DNA from: CAYTAP01 sp964435775
Lineage (GTDB): Bacteria > Planctomycetota > Phycisphaerae > Tepidisphaerales > Tepidisphaeraceae
Assembly: GCA_964435775.1 (NCBI GenBank)
Contig: CAYTAP010000003.1
Location: 1 to 62,596, forward strand
Direction of reading: 5' to 3'
DNA: 62,596 bases
Position 1 is the stretch's first letter. Every line of letters starts with the position of its first letter. The translations under genes were made by a program, and so were the position numbers. The notes under the pieces are model-generated. The model ran no database searches. It was not told where the DNA came from and was given only the letters and a program-made list of their open reading frames with translations. Positions 43,640 through 53,020 of the stretch are shown piece by piece.

Positions 43640-43698
43640 TTAAGGGTTCACCACAGCTGAGCGCAACACCCGACGGAGGAAGACAAGGAGATGCAGCC

Positions 43699-44526
43699 AT
43701 GAAATTCGGAACCATGCAAAACGTGCTCAATGAGCCGGCCGAGCGTGTCTTTGTCGTCGCCGCCGAACTTGGATTCGACGGCGTTGAATTGAACTGGGCC
43801 GATCGCAACGACGCCGCCGATGGCGGGCCTCTTGCCAAGTCCAGGCGCGCGGCGATCAAGACCGCCGCCGACAAGGCGGGCATGCAAATCTCCTCCATCT
43901 GCGCGGATTTTCTCAATCCCACCAACCTGGCTCATCCTGAGGCCGCCAAGCGAAACTTCGCCAAGGCCGCCATCTCACAGGGCATTGAACTGGCCGCCGA
44001 TCTGGGCGCGCCCCTCATGCTCATCCCCTTCTTCGGCCCCAATGTCTACAGCCCGGCCGGCAAGGAGCGACTCGCCAACGACCTTCGCGCCATCGGCGAG
44101 GAAGCCGCAATCCGCCATGTGAAGATCGCCATCGAGCATTCGATGTCGGGTGCTGATGCCGCCAGGCTCCTGAGCCATGTGAACTCACCCTGGGTGGGCG
44201 ACTACTGGGATATGGCCAACGGCTTTTGCTTCAGCTATTCCCCGCCCCAGGACCTTGAAGCGCTCAAGGGCCACCTCTTCCAGGTCCATGCCAAGGAGTA
44301 TCATTTCACCGACGGCCAGCGCGGCACACCGGACAAGCCGCGCTATGATCCCATCAATCGCAAGCCCTTTGGCCAGGGTGATGTCCCGGTTAAGGAAATC
44401 TTCGCCGTGCTCAAGCGCATCGGCTACGATGGATGGATCGTGCTGGAAACCGGCGCGTTCGGCGACCACAAAAAATCCGCAAAAGCTGCATTGGAGCTGC
44501 TGAAGGGATTTGCCGCGGCATCGTAG
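43699..44526 (+). CDS. Sugar phosphate isomerase/epimerase (TIM barrel)
   Basis: A 275-residue AP-endonuclease-2-like TIM barrel. The N-terminus MKFGTMQNVLNEPAERVFVV and LGFDGVELNW are typical; metal ligands are readable in KIAIEHSM (Glu), YWDMANGFCF (Asp), HLFQVHAKEYHF (His) and the C-terminal WIVLETGAFG (Glu). It is the second such isomerase in this operon and only weakly like the first (38469-39230). AAGGAGATGCAGCC precedes the ATG. Isomerase pairs with Gfo/Idh enzymes are a hallmark of inositol and keto-sugar pathways. The substrate is unknown. The next gene starts ten bases later. Confidence 0.9.
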   Translation: MKFGTMQNVLNEPAERVFVVAAELGFDGVELNWADRNDAADGGPLAKSRRAAIKTAADKAGMQISSICADFLNPTNLAHPEAAKRNFAKAAISQGIELAADLGAPLMLIPFFGPNVYSPAGKERLANDLRAIGEEAAIRHVKIAIEHSMSGADAARLLSHVNSPWVGDYWDMANGFCFSYSPPQDLEALKGHLFQVHAKEYHFTDGQRGTPDKPRYDPINRKPFGQGDVPVKEIFAVLKRIGYDGWIVLETGAFGDHKKSAKAALELLKGFAAAS

Positions 44527-44535
44527 ACTCATCGC

Positions 44536-46101
44536 ATGGATCCGCCTCGAAAGCTGAAGACGCCGTACGCCGTCGCGATGGCGTTGATCGTCGCCGGTGG
44601 CGTTCTGCTCCGCTGGTGGCAACTGGGACACCTGAGCCTCTGGCTCGATGAAGGATACAGCGCCTGGGCCTCTTCGCGCGGCGTATCCCGCCTCCTTCAC
44701 ATCATCCGCGCCGATGTCTCGCCGCCGTTGTATTACATGATCCTGCGGTGTTGGACGTCCCTCTTCGGCGACTCCGAAGCGGCGATGCGCGCCCTCTCCG
44801 CCCTGGCGGCCACCGCCTGCCTGCCGGCCGTTTGCCTCCTGTCGCTTCGAATCCTCGACAAACCCTTCTCCCGTCTCATCGCCATGGCACTCGTGGCGGC
44901 GTCGGTCATGCAAGTCGCCTATGCCCACGAGGCCCGCTGTTACGCCCTTCTGGGTCTCGGTGGCATCGTCGCGCTCGATGCCCTCCATCGTTTTCTGCAC
45001 CGCCGCAATGGTTGGACGTTCGGCCTCATCGTTCTCGCCGTCACCTTCACGCTTTATCTGCACAACATCGCGTTCTTTTATCTGGTGGCCCTCGATGTCG
45101 CGTGGTTGATCCTGCCCGCGGTGGTGTCATGGCGACGGCGTCTGCTCGATCTGATCGCCGCCAACGCTTTGATCGGACTTCTGTACCTCCCCTGGGCGCC
45201 CGGCCTCATCGCGCAACTGCGCTGGGTGCAGTCCAACTTCTGGGCCACCCGCCCGACCGCATATGATTTTGTCGCCACCCTGTCGCAACTCATCGGCGTG
45301 CAGCCGGATTACCCCCTCGGCAGCGCCACGTTCCTTGTGCCGCCTCATGTGTATCAGGTGGTGGGTATCTTGCTGCTCATCGCATTCCTGGTGACGCTGT
45401 GGCATGTGGATGCCCGTCGCCGGCGCGAGCTGCTCGCCCTGGCGGCCTATGCGCTCCTGCCCATTGTGCTGGTCTTCGCCTACAGCCTCATCGCGCGTCC
45501 CGTCTTCATCTCCCGCCCCCTGATCATTTCGTCGCTGATCTTCCCGCTGCTGCTCGCCATGCCGTTTGATCTGATCGATCCAAAGCGAGGCAGGCTTCGC
45601 ATGCCGTCGGCCATCATCGGTTGCGCCGCGGCATTGCTCATCCTCACCTGGTCCCTCGATAGCTCCATCGCGTTCCTCCGCTATGAACGCAAGGAAGACT
45701 GGCGCTCGGCCACCCGATATGTCATGAAGATCCCCACCCATCCCCGCCTCGTCGTCTTTAGCGCCGCCGAAGGGCAATTGCTCTATCAATACTACACCCG
45801 CCATGACCCGCCCGCCGATTCCCCAACCGGCGCGCCAGCGGTGTCACTGACCGGCCTACCCATCGGCTTTTTGGAAACCGATCCCCCCATTCCCGCGCAG
45901 CGCATTGCAACCCAGGCGGATGTGCGCCATCTCGCGGAAGTCCTGGCTGGAGGAAAAGATGAGGAGGTTGACCTGGTGCTGACGCATCAGGAGTGGTCCA
46001 ACCCGGATCATCTTGTGGAAAAATGGCTGGCGGCGCACGGGTGGCAGCGCATTGCCCAGGAGCGATTCTGGAAAGTGCGCGTCGAGCGATATCGCCGGTG
46101 A
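44536..46101 (+). CDS. ArnT/PMT-like polyprenyl-linked glycosyltransferase (GT39/GT83 fold)
   Basis: Integral-membrane glycosyltransferase of 521 residues with about 11-12 hydrophobic spans. The catalytic first loop LGHLSLWLDEGYSAWASSRG (residues ~32-51) has the Asp/Glu pair used for lipid-linked donor activation in PMT and ArnT families, and DVSPPLYYMILRCWTSLFGD is the second conserved loop. The C-terminal ~130 residues are a soluble domain. It probably moves a sugar from a polyprenyl-phosphate donor to a surface acceptor. It begins ten bases after the isomerase gene, so it may be part of the sugar operon by read-through, though the function looks unrelated. Confidence 0.85.
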   Translation: MDPPRKLKTPYAVAMALIVAGGVLLRWWQLGHLSLWLDEGYSAWASSRGVSRLLHIIRADVSPPLYYMILRCWTSLFGDSEAAMRALSALAATACLPAVCLLSLRILDKPFSRLIAMALVAASVMQVAYAHEARCYALLGLGGIVALDALHRFLHRRNGWTFGLIVLAVTFTLYLHNIAFFYLVALDVAWLILPAVVSWRRRLLDLIAANALIGLLYLPWAPGLIAQLRWVQSNFWATRPTAYDFVATLSQLIGVQPDYPLGSATFLVPPHVYQVVGILLLIAFLVTLWHVDARRRRELLALAAYALLPIVLVFAYSLIARPVFISRPLIISSLIFPLLLAMPFDLIDPKRGRLRMPSAIIGCAAALLILTWSLDSSIAFLRYERKEDWRSATRYVMKIPTHPRLVVFSAAEGQLLYQYYTRHDPPADSPTGAPAVSLTGLPIGFLETDPPIPAQRIATQADVRHLAEVLAGGKDEEVDLVLTHQEWSNPDHLVEKWLAAHGWQRIAQERFWKVRVERYRR

Positions 46102-46137
46102 GTCAATGCCCTTGAGTGCCGATCACGCTTGGATGAA

Positions 46138-46239
46138 CTACCTCAGACCAATCGCCCCGGCGGTCAGCGCAGCCGCCGCCGCGAAAAATACCCCCAACTC
46201 CGCCAGATGAGACAACGCGGGAATCAGCCAACTCGGCAT
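46138..46239 (-). CDS. Possible 33-residue membrane peptide
   Basis: Too short for normal gene calling: MPSWLIPALSHLAELGVFFA followed by AAAALTAGAIGLR and a TAG stop. The product would be one hydrophobic helix, with GGAG about nine bases upstream of the ATG. It stands alone in a 580-base gap and has no recognised homologue in my reading. It could be chance in GC-rich DNA. Confidence 0.25.
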   Translation of the reverse strand: MPSWLIPALSHLAELGVFFAAAAALTAGAIGLR

Positions 46240-46628
46240 GATCAGGTACTCCGAATAACACGACTCGCCGACGGTTCATCCATGCAAGGCATGACCTGGC
46301 ATGAACGCGCGCGGCGCGTGTCCTCGTGTTGCATGCGTCGTCAGCCGGCTGATCCACCTGCCACCTGCCCGAAACTCCCTGGGCACGCCGACGATCGCTT
46401 CCTACCTGCTTAAAATCGTCCGAATCACCTCGCTTCCATCCATTGATTTGCCATTTGGAATCGGTTTCGGCAAGCAAAAAATCCAACCGCCGTCAATTCG
46501 TGTCGTTTCCAATGAATAACCGGCCGGCCAGGTCCTTTCACCCGACAGTTATCGGACCCTGCACACTCACGCAAAATGACATATCGGACGTACCCCCACG
46601 CCCCCACCCCCAACCCTCGCCCCGCCCC

Positions 46629-46677
46629 GACAATCAAAAATCAAAAATCAAAAATCAAAAATCAAAAATCGAAAATC
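46629..46677. repeat. Repeat family B, tandem AATCAAA array
   Basis: Five consecutive ATCAAAA-like units ending in the family B core AAAAATCGAAAATC. The element stops four bases from the stop codon of the minus-strand gene, like its other two copies. Confidence 0.8.
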
Positions 46678-46680
46678 CCT

Positions 46681-47997
46681 TCATCCGCCGCCCCACAACA
46701 AAATGATGACATCGATGATGAACAGGACCACGATCGTCACCTCCAGGATCAGCATCCACCGATTGGTCTGGTCATGCCGCAGAAGCTGGTACAGGTCATC
46801 GACGGTTTTCAGCTTCTCGTCGATCGTGTGATGCCATTCGCTCAGGTGGAAGCGTCCGCTCAACCCCTGATAGATGCGGGCCAGGTGCCAGTCGCCGAAA
46901 AACTTCGTGATGTTCGACAGCTCATCCGACAGCCGCGCCAGGTCGATCCGAATCTCCCGCAACTCACGCTGCACGCGCGCGGTCCGTCGAAAGCCCAGCC
47001 CCGTGAAGCTCCGCTCCGATAGATCCCGATAAGACCGATCCACCGCGCTGTCGAGGATCCGGTCATACGCCTCCAGCTCCGCAAGCTGCACATTCGCCAG
47101 CTCCATCAGGTAGAGCACTTCATCAAAATACCTCGGCTCATCGATGACCACCGCCGCATCCCAATCCACCACGACGAGGTCCTGGTCGTAGTAGCTGAAG
47201 TAACGGCTTGTCGATTCCTCCGCCTCTTGGTCCGACAGATATTGCGGCTGATCTTCCTCCGTCAAGATCGCCGCCACGCCCGCTCGGTTGGCCGCCAGCC
47301 AATCCTCCGCCCGCACGTTCGCCCCTTCGCCACCGGCCGCCCTGCGCCCAAAGCCACTCCGCGCCGCGTCGATGCAGAAAACCGTGTACGCTTCCTCCTC
47401 CGGCAGGTCGGTGGTTGGCCGGACGAAATAGGGCGTCAACTCCCGTCGCACCTCATCCGCCAGCGCCCGCACCTCATCATACAAATGGCTCCCATCGGAA
47501 AATCGCAGGTCATGGTAGGGCACCAGCTCCTCAAGGCGCTGCACATCAAACGGCGCGCGAACCATCACGCTGATCGCCCCGACCGGCAGCAGCTTGATGG
47601 ACCGCTCCAGCCGCATCATCCCCCGCGGCCCCAGTCGCTCGACCGGCGGCAGTCGCACCATCTGAGGCCGGTAAAAAAAGAGCCGCCTCGGGTTCCGCTT
47701 CGACGGGTCCACTTCAAATTGAGCCACAGGCTGCCCCAGCAGCGTCGCCACCGGCTGACGAATCATTTCATACGCCACATCAAACGCGAACAGATACACC
47801 GCCTGCCCCACAAGGCGCCCGGGGCCGCCCGCACCCCCTGGCGAGACCGCCGTCACGGCCTGTTTCTCGCTCGTGCCGCCATCCGCTCTCGCTTCCGCAT
47901 CCCGCAACATAAATGCATCTCCTTCGCCGGACAGGAGTGTATCCACGCTTAACTCTACACCAATCGATCCGCCTTGGCTTCGCCCAATCGTCGTCAT
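46681..47997 (-). CDS. RMD1/DUF155-like membrane-anchored protein
   Basis: A protein of about 440 residues without signal peptide. The N-terminal ~200 residues are mixed; after that there is an acidic strand-rich part (EESTSRYFSYYDQDLVVVDW), then two long helices and a hydrophobic end, MLILEVTIVVLFIIDVIILLWGGG. The order (globular part, helical hairpin with conserved ELANVQLAELEAYD, C-terminal TM anchor) is like the YagE/RMD1/DUF155 family of fungi and bacteria, whose function is unclear. ATG 47997 and GTG 48012 are both possible starts and neither has a convincing ribosome-binding site. It is divergent from the mannosidase gene, 63 bases away. Confidence 0.7.
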   Translation of the reverse strand: MTTIGRSQGGSIGVELSVDTLLSGEGDAFMLRDAEARADGGTSEKQAVTAVSPGGAGGPGRLVGQAVYLFAFDVAYEMIRQPVATLLGQPVAQFEVDPSKRNPRRLFFYRPQMVRLPPVERLGPRGMMRLERSIKLLPVGAISVMVRAPFDVQRLEELVPYHDLRFSDGSHLYDEVRALADEVRRELTPYFVRPTTDLPEEEAYTVFCIDAARSGFGRRAAGGEGANVRAEDWLAANRAGVAAILTEEDQPQYLSDQEAEESTSRYFSYYDQDLVVVDWDAAVVIDEPRYFDEVLYLMELANVQLAELEAYDRILDSAVDRSYRDLSERSFTGLGFRRTARVQRELREIRIDLARLSDELSNITKFFGDWHLARIYQGLSGRFHLSEWHHTIDEKLKTVDDLYQLLRHDQTNRWMLILEVTIVVLFIIDVIILLWGGG

Positions 47998-48059
47998 GCT
48001 TGACAGATTCACTTTTGGGAGGTCAAGTCTTCATCAATTTACTTGTTTAAGGATAAGCC

Positions 48060-51000
48060 ATGAATGATTCCGTCGCCTCCAATAACCTGGATCGCGCCGT
48101 CGCCGAAGTGGCCGCCTTGCGCGAACGGATGAGCGAACAGTTCCATTTTGCCGAAGAATTACTGAAAATTCATCCGGATCATGCAACAGCTTGGCGTCCC
48201 TTGATCGATCGCGCCCGCGCCCATTTCGATCAAGCCGCAGTAGTCGGTTCGCTTGATTCACTCAGCCAAGCCGTCGCCTCGACGGAGGCCATTCTGGTAC
48301 CCATCGGCAAAGTGGCGAAGACCTACACCATCCATTGCGTTGGTCATGCGCACATCGATATGAACTGGATGTGGTCCTGGCCGGAAACGGTCGCCATCGC
48401 CAACGATACGTTTACAACCGCCTTGATGTTGATGGATGAGTTTCCTGATTTTCATCTCACCCAGAGCCAGGGTGCGGTTTATGAACTGATCCGTCGCCAC
48501 AATCCCGAACTGTTCGATCGGATCAAGCAGCGGATCCGTGAAGGGCGCTGGGAAGTCGCCGCCGCGACATGGGTTGAAGGGGACAAGAATATTTCATCCG
48601 GCGAAAGCCTTGCCCATCACGGTTTGGTCACCCGTCAATTCATGCGGGACCACTTTGGCCTCTCTCCAGAAGATGTTCCCTTCCAATGGGAACCCGATAC
48701 GTTCGGCCACGCCCATTCCATTCCCATGATCGCTTCCCAGTTCGGCGTGAAATGCTACTACCTCTGCCGCCCCGGCGAGCAACCGACGCCGCCGATCTTC
48801 TGGTGGAAGTCGCCAGATGGATCGCGCATCCTCGTCCACCGTGAAACCGATTGGTACAACAACCTGATCGCGCCCCACCTCGTTGGGAAGATGCTCGCCT
48901 TTTCCCAAACGACCGGCCTGCGCGATTGGATGTGTGTCTATGGCGTCGGCGATCACGGCGGCGGGCCCACCCGGCGCGACCTCCGCCGCGCCATGACGTT
49001 CGACACCTGGCCGATTTATCCCCATTTCCGTTTCGCCACCGCCCGCGCCTATTTCGATGACCTGCTCAAGGACCCCGAACGCTTTCCCACGCTTGACCGC
49101 GAACTGAACTTCGAGTTCGCCGGTTGCTACACCTCGCAAAGCGCGATCAAGAAAGCCAACCGCGCCGGCGAGAACCTGCTTGTCGAAGCCGAGTCCGCCG
49201 CCGCCCTCGCTCACGCCGCGATCGAACGCCCGGTGCCCCATGAGCGTTTGCGCGAAGCGTGGCAGGATGTCTTGTTCGGACAGTTCCACGACATTCTTCC
49301 CGGCTCCGGCGTGCGCGCCACGCGCGACTACAACCAGGGGCTCTTCCAGAAAATATCCGCCGACGCGGGCATGGTGAAAACCAACGCGCTTCGCGCCATC
49401 GCCGCCGCCGTTGACACGACGCTCGGCCGAACGCCGACGCCCTCGCAGGTGGACAAGACCGGCGCACTGCCCGGCACCGGCGCCGGCGGCGGAGCCGGAC
49501 GAATCACCCCCGTCACCGGCGTCAACGGCGCCGGACAATCCCCGGAAACGCCCCGTATCTCCAGTGCCGGCCACGTCGCCGAAGGGCCTCGCCCCGTCGT
49601 CATCTTCAACCCCACCGCATGGCCGCGCGAGGAAGTCGTGACCGTTTCCGTCTGGGAAGGCGACGGCGATTATTCCGGAAAAAAAATCAATGCACGCCGC
49701 TTCATCGTTCGCACCCCCGACGGGCAGACGCGCCCCACTCAACGCATGGCATCCGGCGGCTACTGGGGCCACGAGTTTGTCGATCTGGCTTTCACCGCCA
49801 GCGTCGGTCCGCTTGCCTACACAACCTACAGCATCGAAGAAGCCCCGCCGCTGCCGCCATCCGTCCCCGCCGGCTTCCCCGGCCTGCCCCCGGCATCCAC
49901 CGAAATCTCCATCGCCCCTGCCGTCCCCGCGCGCGTGACCGTCGAAACAGAAGGGGGGTGGAAGGTCAACAATCCCGCCGGAAGGTTGACGCTTGAAAAC
50001 GAACACCTCCTCGTCGAATTCGACCGCGCCACCGGCGGCATCAAACGCCTGCTCGACAAGGCGACCGACACCGATCTCGCCGTCGCGTCCGATCCGCTCG
50101 GCCTGCTCGAATATGTCCTCGAACGCCCCCATCCAATGTCCTCATGGATCCTGGCCGATCCTGAGAAACGCATCTTCCCCCTGACCGTCCAATCGTTGAA
50201 CCCCGGCGCCAACGGTCCTTACCACGCTAGTGTCAACGCCACCGTGCGCGTCGAACAATCCCGTTTCGAGATCGTCTATTCCCTTGAATCCGGCCGACGC
50301 GCTCTCGACATCGACATCCGCGCCACCTGGCTCGAGCGCGGCGGGCCGGACATCGGCACGCCCAAACTCCTCATCCGTTTCCCCCTTCATCTTGATCAGC
50401 CGTCTGCGAGATATGAAATCCCCTTCGGCGTCATTCGCCGCGATCAGACCGATGGCCGTGAAATGCCGGCCCTCCGCTGGGTTGATGTCGATGGAACATT
50501 AAGCGGCGCCGCCGAGGGTTCATTCGCCGGCTTCGCGCTACTCAATGACTGTAAGCATGGACATTCCCTCACCGGCTCAGTCCTTCGTCAAACCCTCATC
50601 CGATCCAGCTATGACCCCGATCCCCTTCCGGAAATGGGCGAACACCGCGTTCGCCTGGCCATCGTCCCCCATGCCGGCCAGGCGTCGGCGGCCGACCTCA
50701 TCCGCTGGGGCACCGCGCACAATCAACCGCTCATTTGCGTCAACTCCACGGTTCACGGCGGCAACCTGCCCGCCAGCGTCGATTCCGTCCTTGCGTCGCT
50801 GACCGATGGCGTGCTCATCACCCATCTCAAACCCGCCGACGACGGCAACGGCCTGATCGCACGCCTTCAGGAAACCGCCGGGCAAAAGGGCAATGCATCC
50901 ATCCGCTTTAATCCGGACATTCTGGGCAGGATCACCTCCGCAACAGCGGTGGATCTCCTCGAACGACCTGTTGGTGCCGACGCGGCACTTGCCATCAAGG

Positions 51001-51062
51001 CCAATGAGGTTTCCGTACCCATTACCGCCAACGGCATCGCTTCGGTCCGTTTGAGCCAATGA
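48060..51062 (+). CDS. Alpha-mannosidase, glycoside hydrolase family 38
   Basis: Cytosolic retaining alpha-mannosidase of 1000 residues; no signal peptide is visible, so it probably trims imported oligosaccharides. The zinc site is GHAHIDMNWMW (His-96 to Trp-104) and the nucleophile is Asp-213 in WEPDTFGHAHS; a further zinc ligand pair is in VLFGQFHDILPGSG (about 411-424). Between the catalytic and beta-rich C-terminal domains is a ~45-residue linker rich in Gly, Pro and Thr (about 465-505), longer than in most homologues. The C-terminal part carries the GH38 TGGIKRLLDKATDTDLA region. It stands in an operon of its own. A 25-bp palindrome follows 48 bases after the stop. Confidence 0.96.
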   Translation: MNDSVASNNLDRAVAEVAALRERMSEQFHFAEELLKIHPDHATAWRPLIDRARAHFDQAAVVGSLDSLSQAVASTEAILVPIGKVAKTYTIHCVGHAHIDMNWMWSWPETVAIANDTFTTALMLMDEFPDFHLTQSQGAVYELIRRHNPELFDRIKQRIREGRWEVAAATWVEGDKNISSGESLAHHGLVTRQFMRDHFGLSPEDVPFQWEPDTFGHAHSIPMIASQFGVKCYYLCRPGEQPTPPIFWWKSPDGSRILVHRETDWYNNLIAPHLVGKMLAFSQTTGLRDWMCVYGVGDHGGGPTRRDLRRAMTFDTWPIYPHFRFATARAYFDDLLKDPERFPTLDRELNFEFAGCYTSQSAIKKANRAGENLLVEAESAAALAHAAIERPVPHERLREAWQDVLFGQFHDILPGSGVRATRDYNQGLFQKISADAGMVKTNALRAIAAAVDTTLGRTPTPSQVDKTGALPGTGAGGGAGRITPVTGVNGAGQSPETPRISSAGHVAEGPRPVVIFNPTAWPREEVVTVSVWEGDGDYSGKKINARRFIVRTPDGQTRPTQRMASGGYWGHEFVDLAFTASVGPLAYTTYSIEEAPPLPPSVPAGFPGLPPASTEISIAPAVPARVTVETEGGWKVNNPAGRLTLENEHLLVEFDRATGGIKRLLDKATDTDLAVASDPLGLLEYVLERPHPMSSWILADPEKRIFPLTVQSLNPGANGPYHASVNATVRVEQSRFEIVYSLESGRRALDIDIRATWLERGGPDIGTPKLLIRFPLHLDQPSARYEIPFGVIRRDQTDGREMPALRWVDVDGTLSGAAEGSFAGFALLNDCKHGHSLTGSVLRQTLIRSSYDPDPLPEMGEHRVRLAIVPHAGQASAADLIRWGTAHNQPLICVNSTVHGGNLPASVDSVLASLTDGVLITHLKPADDGNGLIARLQETAGQKGNASIRFNPDILGRITSATAVDLLERPVGADAALAIKANEVSVPITANGIASVRLSQ

Positions 51063-51109
51063 GCAAAGGTGTGGATTGGAGCGCGGTCCACTTCTGCAAG
51101 GCAAGCCAG

Positions 51110-51174
51110 GGAGCCGCGCACGAAGTAGGCGGTTGTGTGATGGCGCAAAAACCGCTTACTTCGTGCGCGGCTCC
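51110..51174. repeat. 25-bp inverted repeat after the mannosidase gene
   Basis: GGAGCCGCGCACGAAGTAGG at the left is complementary, with one mismatch, to 51150-51174 (ending CGTGCGCGGCTCC), around a 15-base loop rich in G and T. Unlike the other families it is G/C-rich with no tract of one base. It lies between the mannosidase and the next plus-strand gene. Confidence 0.8.
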
Positions 51175-51253
51175 TGGCACCGCGAACCCCATGGGGGGGC
51201 CAGCGCTCCAACTTTGAATCCCGCAGGCGCGCGGCGGTCTGATCTGGCCGATA

Positions 51254-52866
51254 ATGCTTGTGATGACCACGTGCGCGCCGCCCCTGATCGAATCGCAGCT
51301 TCAACCGCTTGCACGGGCGCCGCGCGCGGCTGTGCGGATCGGCCAGCGCGATTGGGCGGCATGGCTCCTCCTGGCCGCATGCCTCCTTTCGGCGCTGGCG
51401 GGGCGGTTCGTCTACCTCGCGCGCCCATTCGACAGCGACGGCGCCATGTTCATCTACATGGGCAAGCTCGTCACCGAAGGCGCGCGCTATGGCCGCGACA
51501 TCGTTGACAACAAGCTTCCCACCGTCGGGATGATCACCAGCGTCATCTGGCGCGCGTTCGGCGCTCATTGGGCGGCGTATGTCCTCCTGCAAACGGCGCT
51601 GGCGATCGCGGCGTCCTGGTGGCTCGCCCGCGCCGCCGCCCGACACATCGGTGTCAGCGCCCGCCGACCCACGTTCCTGTTTGCCTTGGTCTATCTCAAC
51701 TTCACCCCCATTGTCTTCGGCGGGTTTCAAGTCGAAACCCTTCAAATCACCTTCGGCATCATCGCCGCTGCCGCCGCTCTCGATGCGTTGCGCAACGATG
51801 ACGCGCGGGATGCGTTCCTCGTCGGGCTCGCGGCCGGCATAGCGGCCATGCTCAAACCGACCGGCTTGGCGGTCCTGGCCGCGTTCGCCCTGGCGATGCT
51901 CTTTCATTCTCCGCGACGAACCTCCCGCATCATCGCGCATGCCGCAGCCTCGATTCTCGGCCTGCTCATTCCCGCGCTCTGCGTTGTAGGCTATCTGCTT
52001 GCCACGCACATCCTTCACGACATGCCCTCGCTTCTTCATCAGGTCGCGCGCTACGCCGCCAATTCCGCGACCGATACCTCGCTCGTCAATAAGTTCGCCG
52101 TCATCCTGGTCATCGGCGGGTTCCCATTCCTCGTTCGTGGATTCATCTTTCGCCGCGATGCGACTTCGCAAGCCAAAGCAAAGCCGCGACCTGATGCCCA
52201 TCGTCCGATGCTGATCTTCGCGCTGGCGTGGATGGTTCTCGAAACGATCGGCGTGGTCGCGCAGCATCGCATGTATGCCTACCACTTCATGGTGATGGTT
52301 CCGCCGCTGGCTCTTCTTTTCGGATGTCTTCCCCGGCGCGACCGCGTGTTCCCCCTCGCCGCTGCGCTCCTGCCGGTCATCGTCTTTTCCCTCTGCCTGG
52401 CAGGCTATACGCTCGCCATGAGCCTCCCGTATTCATCCCGCTCGCCCGTCTCCGACTATCTGCAAAATCGAACGCTCCCCGGCGATTACGTCTGGGTCGA
52501 TGATGTGCCCCGCGTCGTGATCGAGACCGACCTTCGCTCCGCCACCCGGCATCCGTTGACGTTCCGCTTTGCCNNNNNNNNNNCAACTGGGACACCGCAC
52601 CTCTCGAGTACGCCGCGACGATGCTCGATGATTTTCGCCGCCATCAGCCCGTGTACCTCATCCTCCCGGCCGACATGGATCGCTACCTCGATCACCAGAC
52701 CACCAATATTGCCGAACTGTCGCACTTCCCGGTGCGCGCCAAAAACTACGCCATCGCATGGCGCTCCATTGATGCCTATGCCCGCGCGCACTACCACCAG
52801 GAATCGTGCCTTGGCGCATTGGCCGTCTGGAGACGCAATGCGCACGCCTTTTCTCAAGCGAACTGA
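51254..52866 (+). CDS. PMT/ArnT-like membrane glycosyltransferase, broken by an assembly gap
   Basis: Integral-membrane glycosyltransferase of roughly 530 residues with about ten hydrophobic spans. The first loop YLARPFDSDGAMFIYMGKLV (about residues 55-74) carries the DxD-like catalytic acids of the PMT_2 fold, and DIVDNKLPTVGMITSVIWRA follows. A 10-N gap (52574-52583) lies in the C-terminal domain. The natural frame resumes as NWDTAPLEYAATMLDDFRRH and ends at TAA 52864-52866; the frame that passes straight through ten Ns is not the real one, so the gap length is wrong. It is distinct from the PMT-like protein at 44536. The start could be either of two Mets (51254, 51263). Confidence 0.85.
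52574..52583. other. Assembly gap (10 N) inside the PMT-like gene
   Basis: Ten N bases. The sensible reading frame before the gap and the sensible frame after it do not match across exactly ten bases. Confidence 0.95.
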
Positions 52867-53020
52867 GTTTTAACGGATTGCACAAGGTTGGTCGGAAACG
52901 CCAAACCCTCGGTCACGGGAAGATCAAGCTTCGAAGGCCACGGGACCAACGCACAGGTTCAAGACACCTGTTCAAGAGAGGCCATGCTCCGCTGATCGTC
53001 ATGCGGAGTGTCCGATGAAA

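Larger units (their letters stand above)
46102..46680. other. Intergenic region with a possible 33-residue peptide and a repeat
   Basis: About 580 bases between the convergent PMT-like and RMD1-like genes. No conserved gene is recognised. It contains a possible small minus-strand peptide (46138-46239), a repeat family B array (46629-46677) and a cytosine-rich stretch. Other open frames here are short and without support. Confidence 0.6.
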
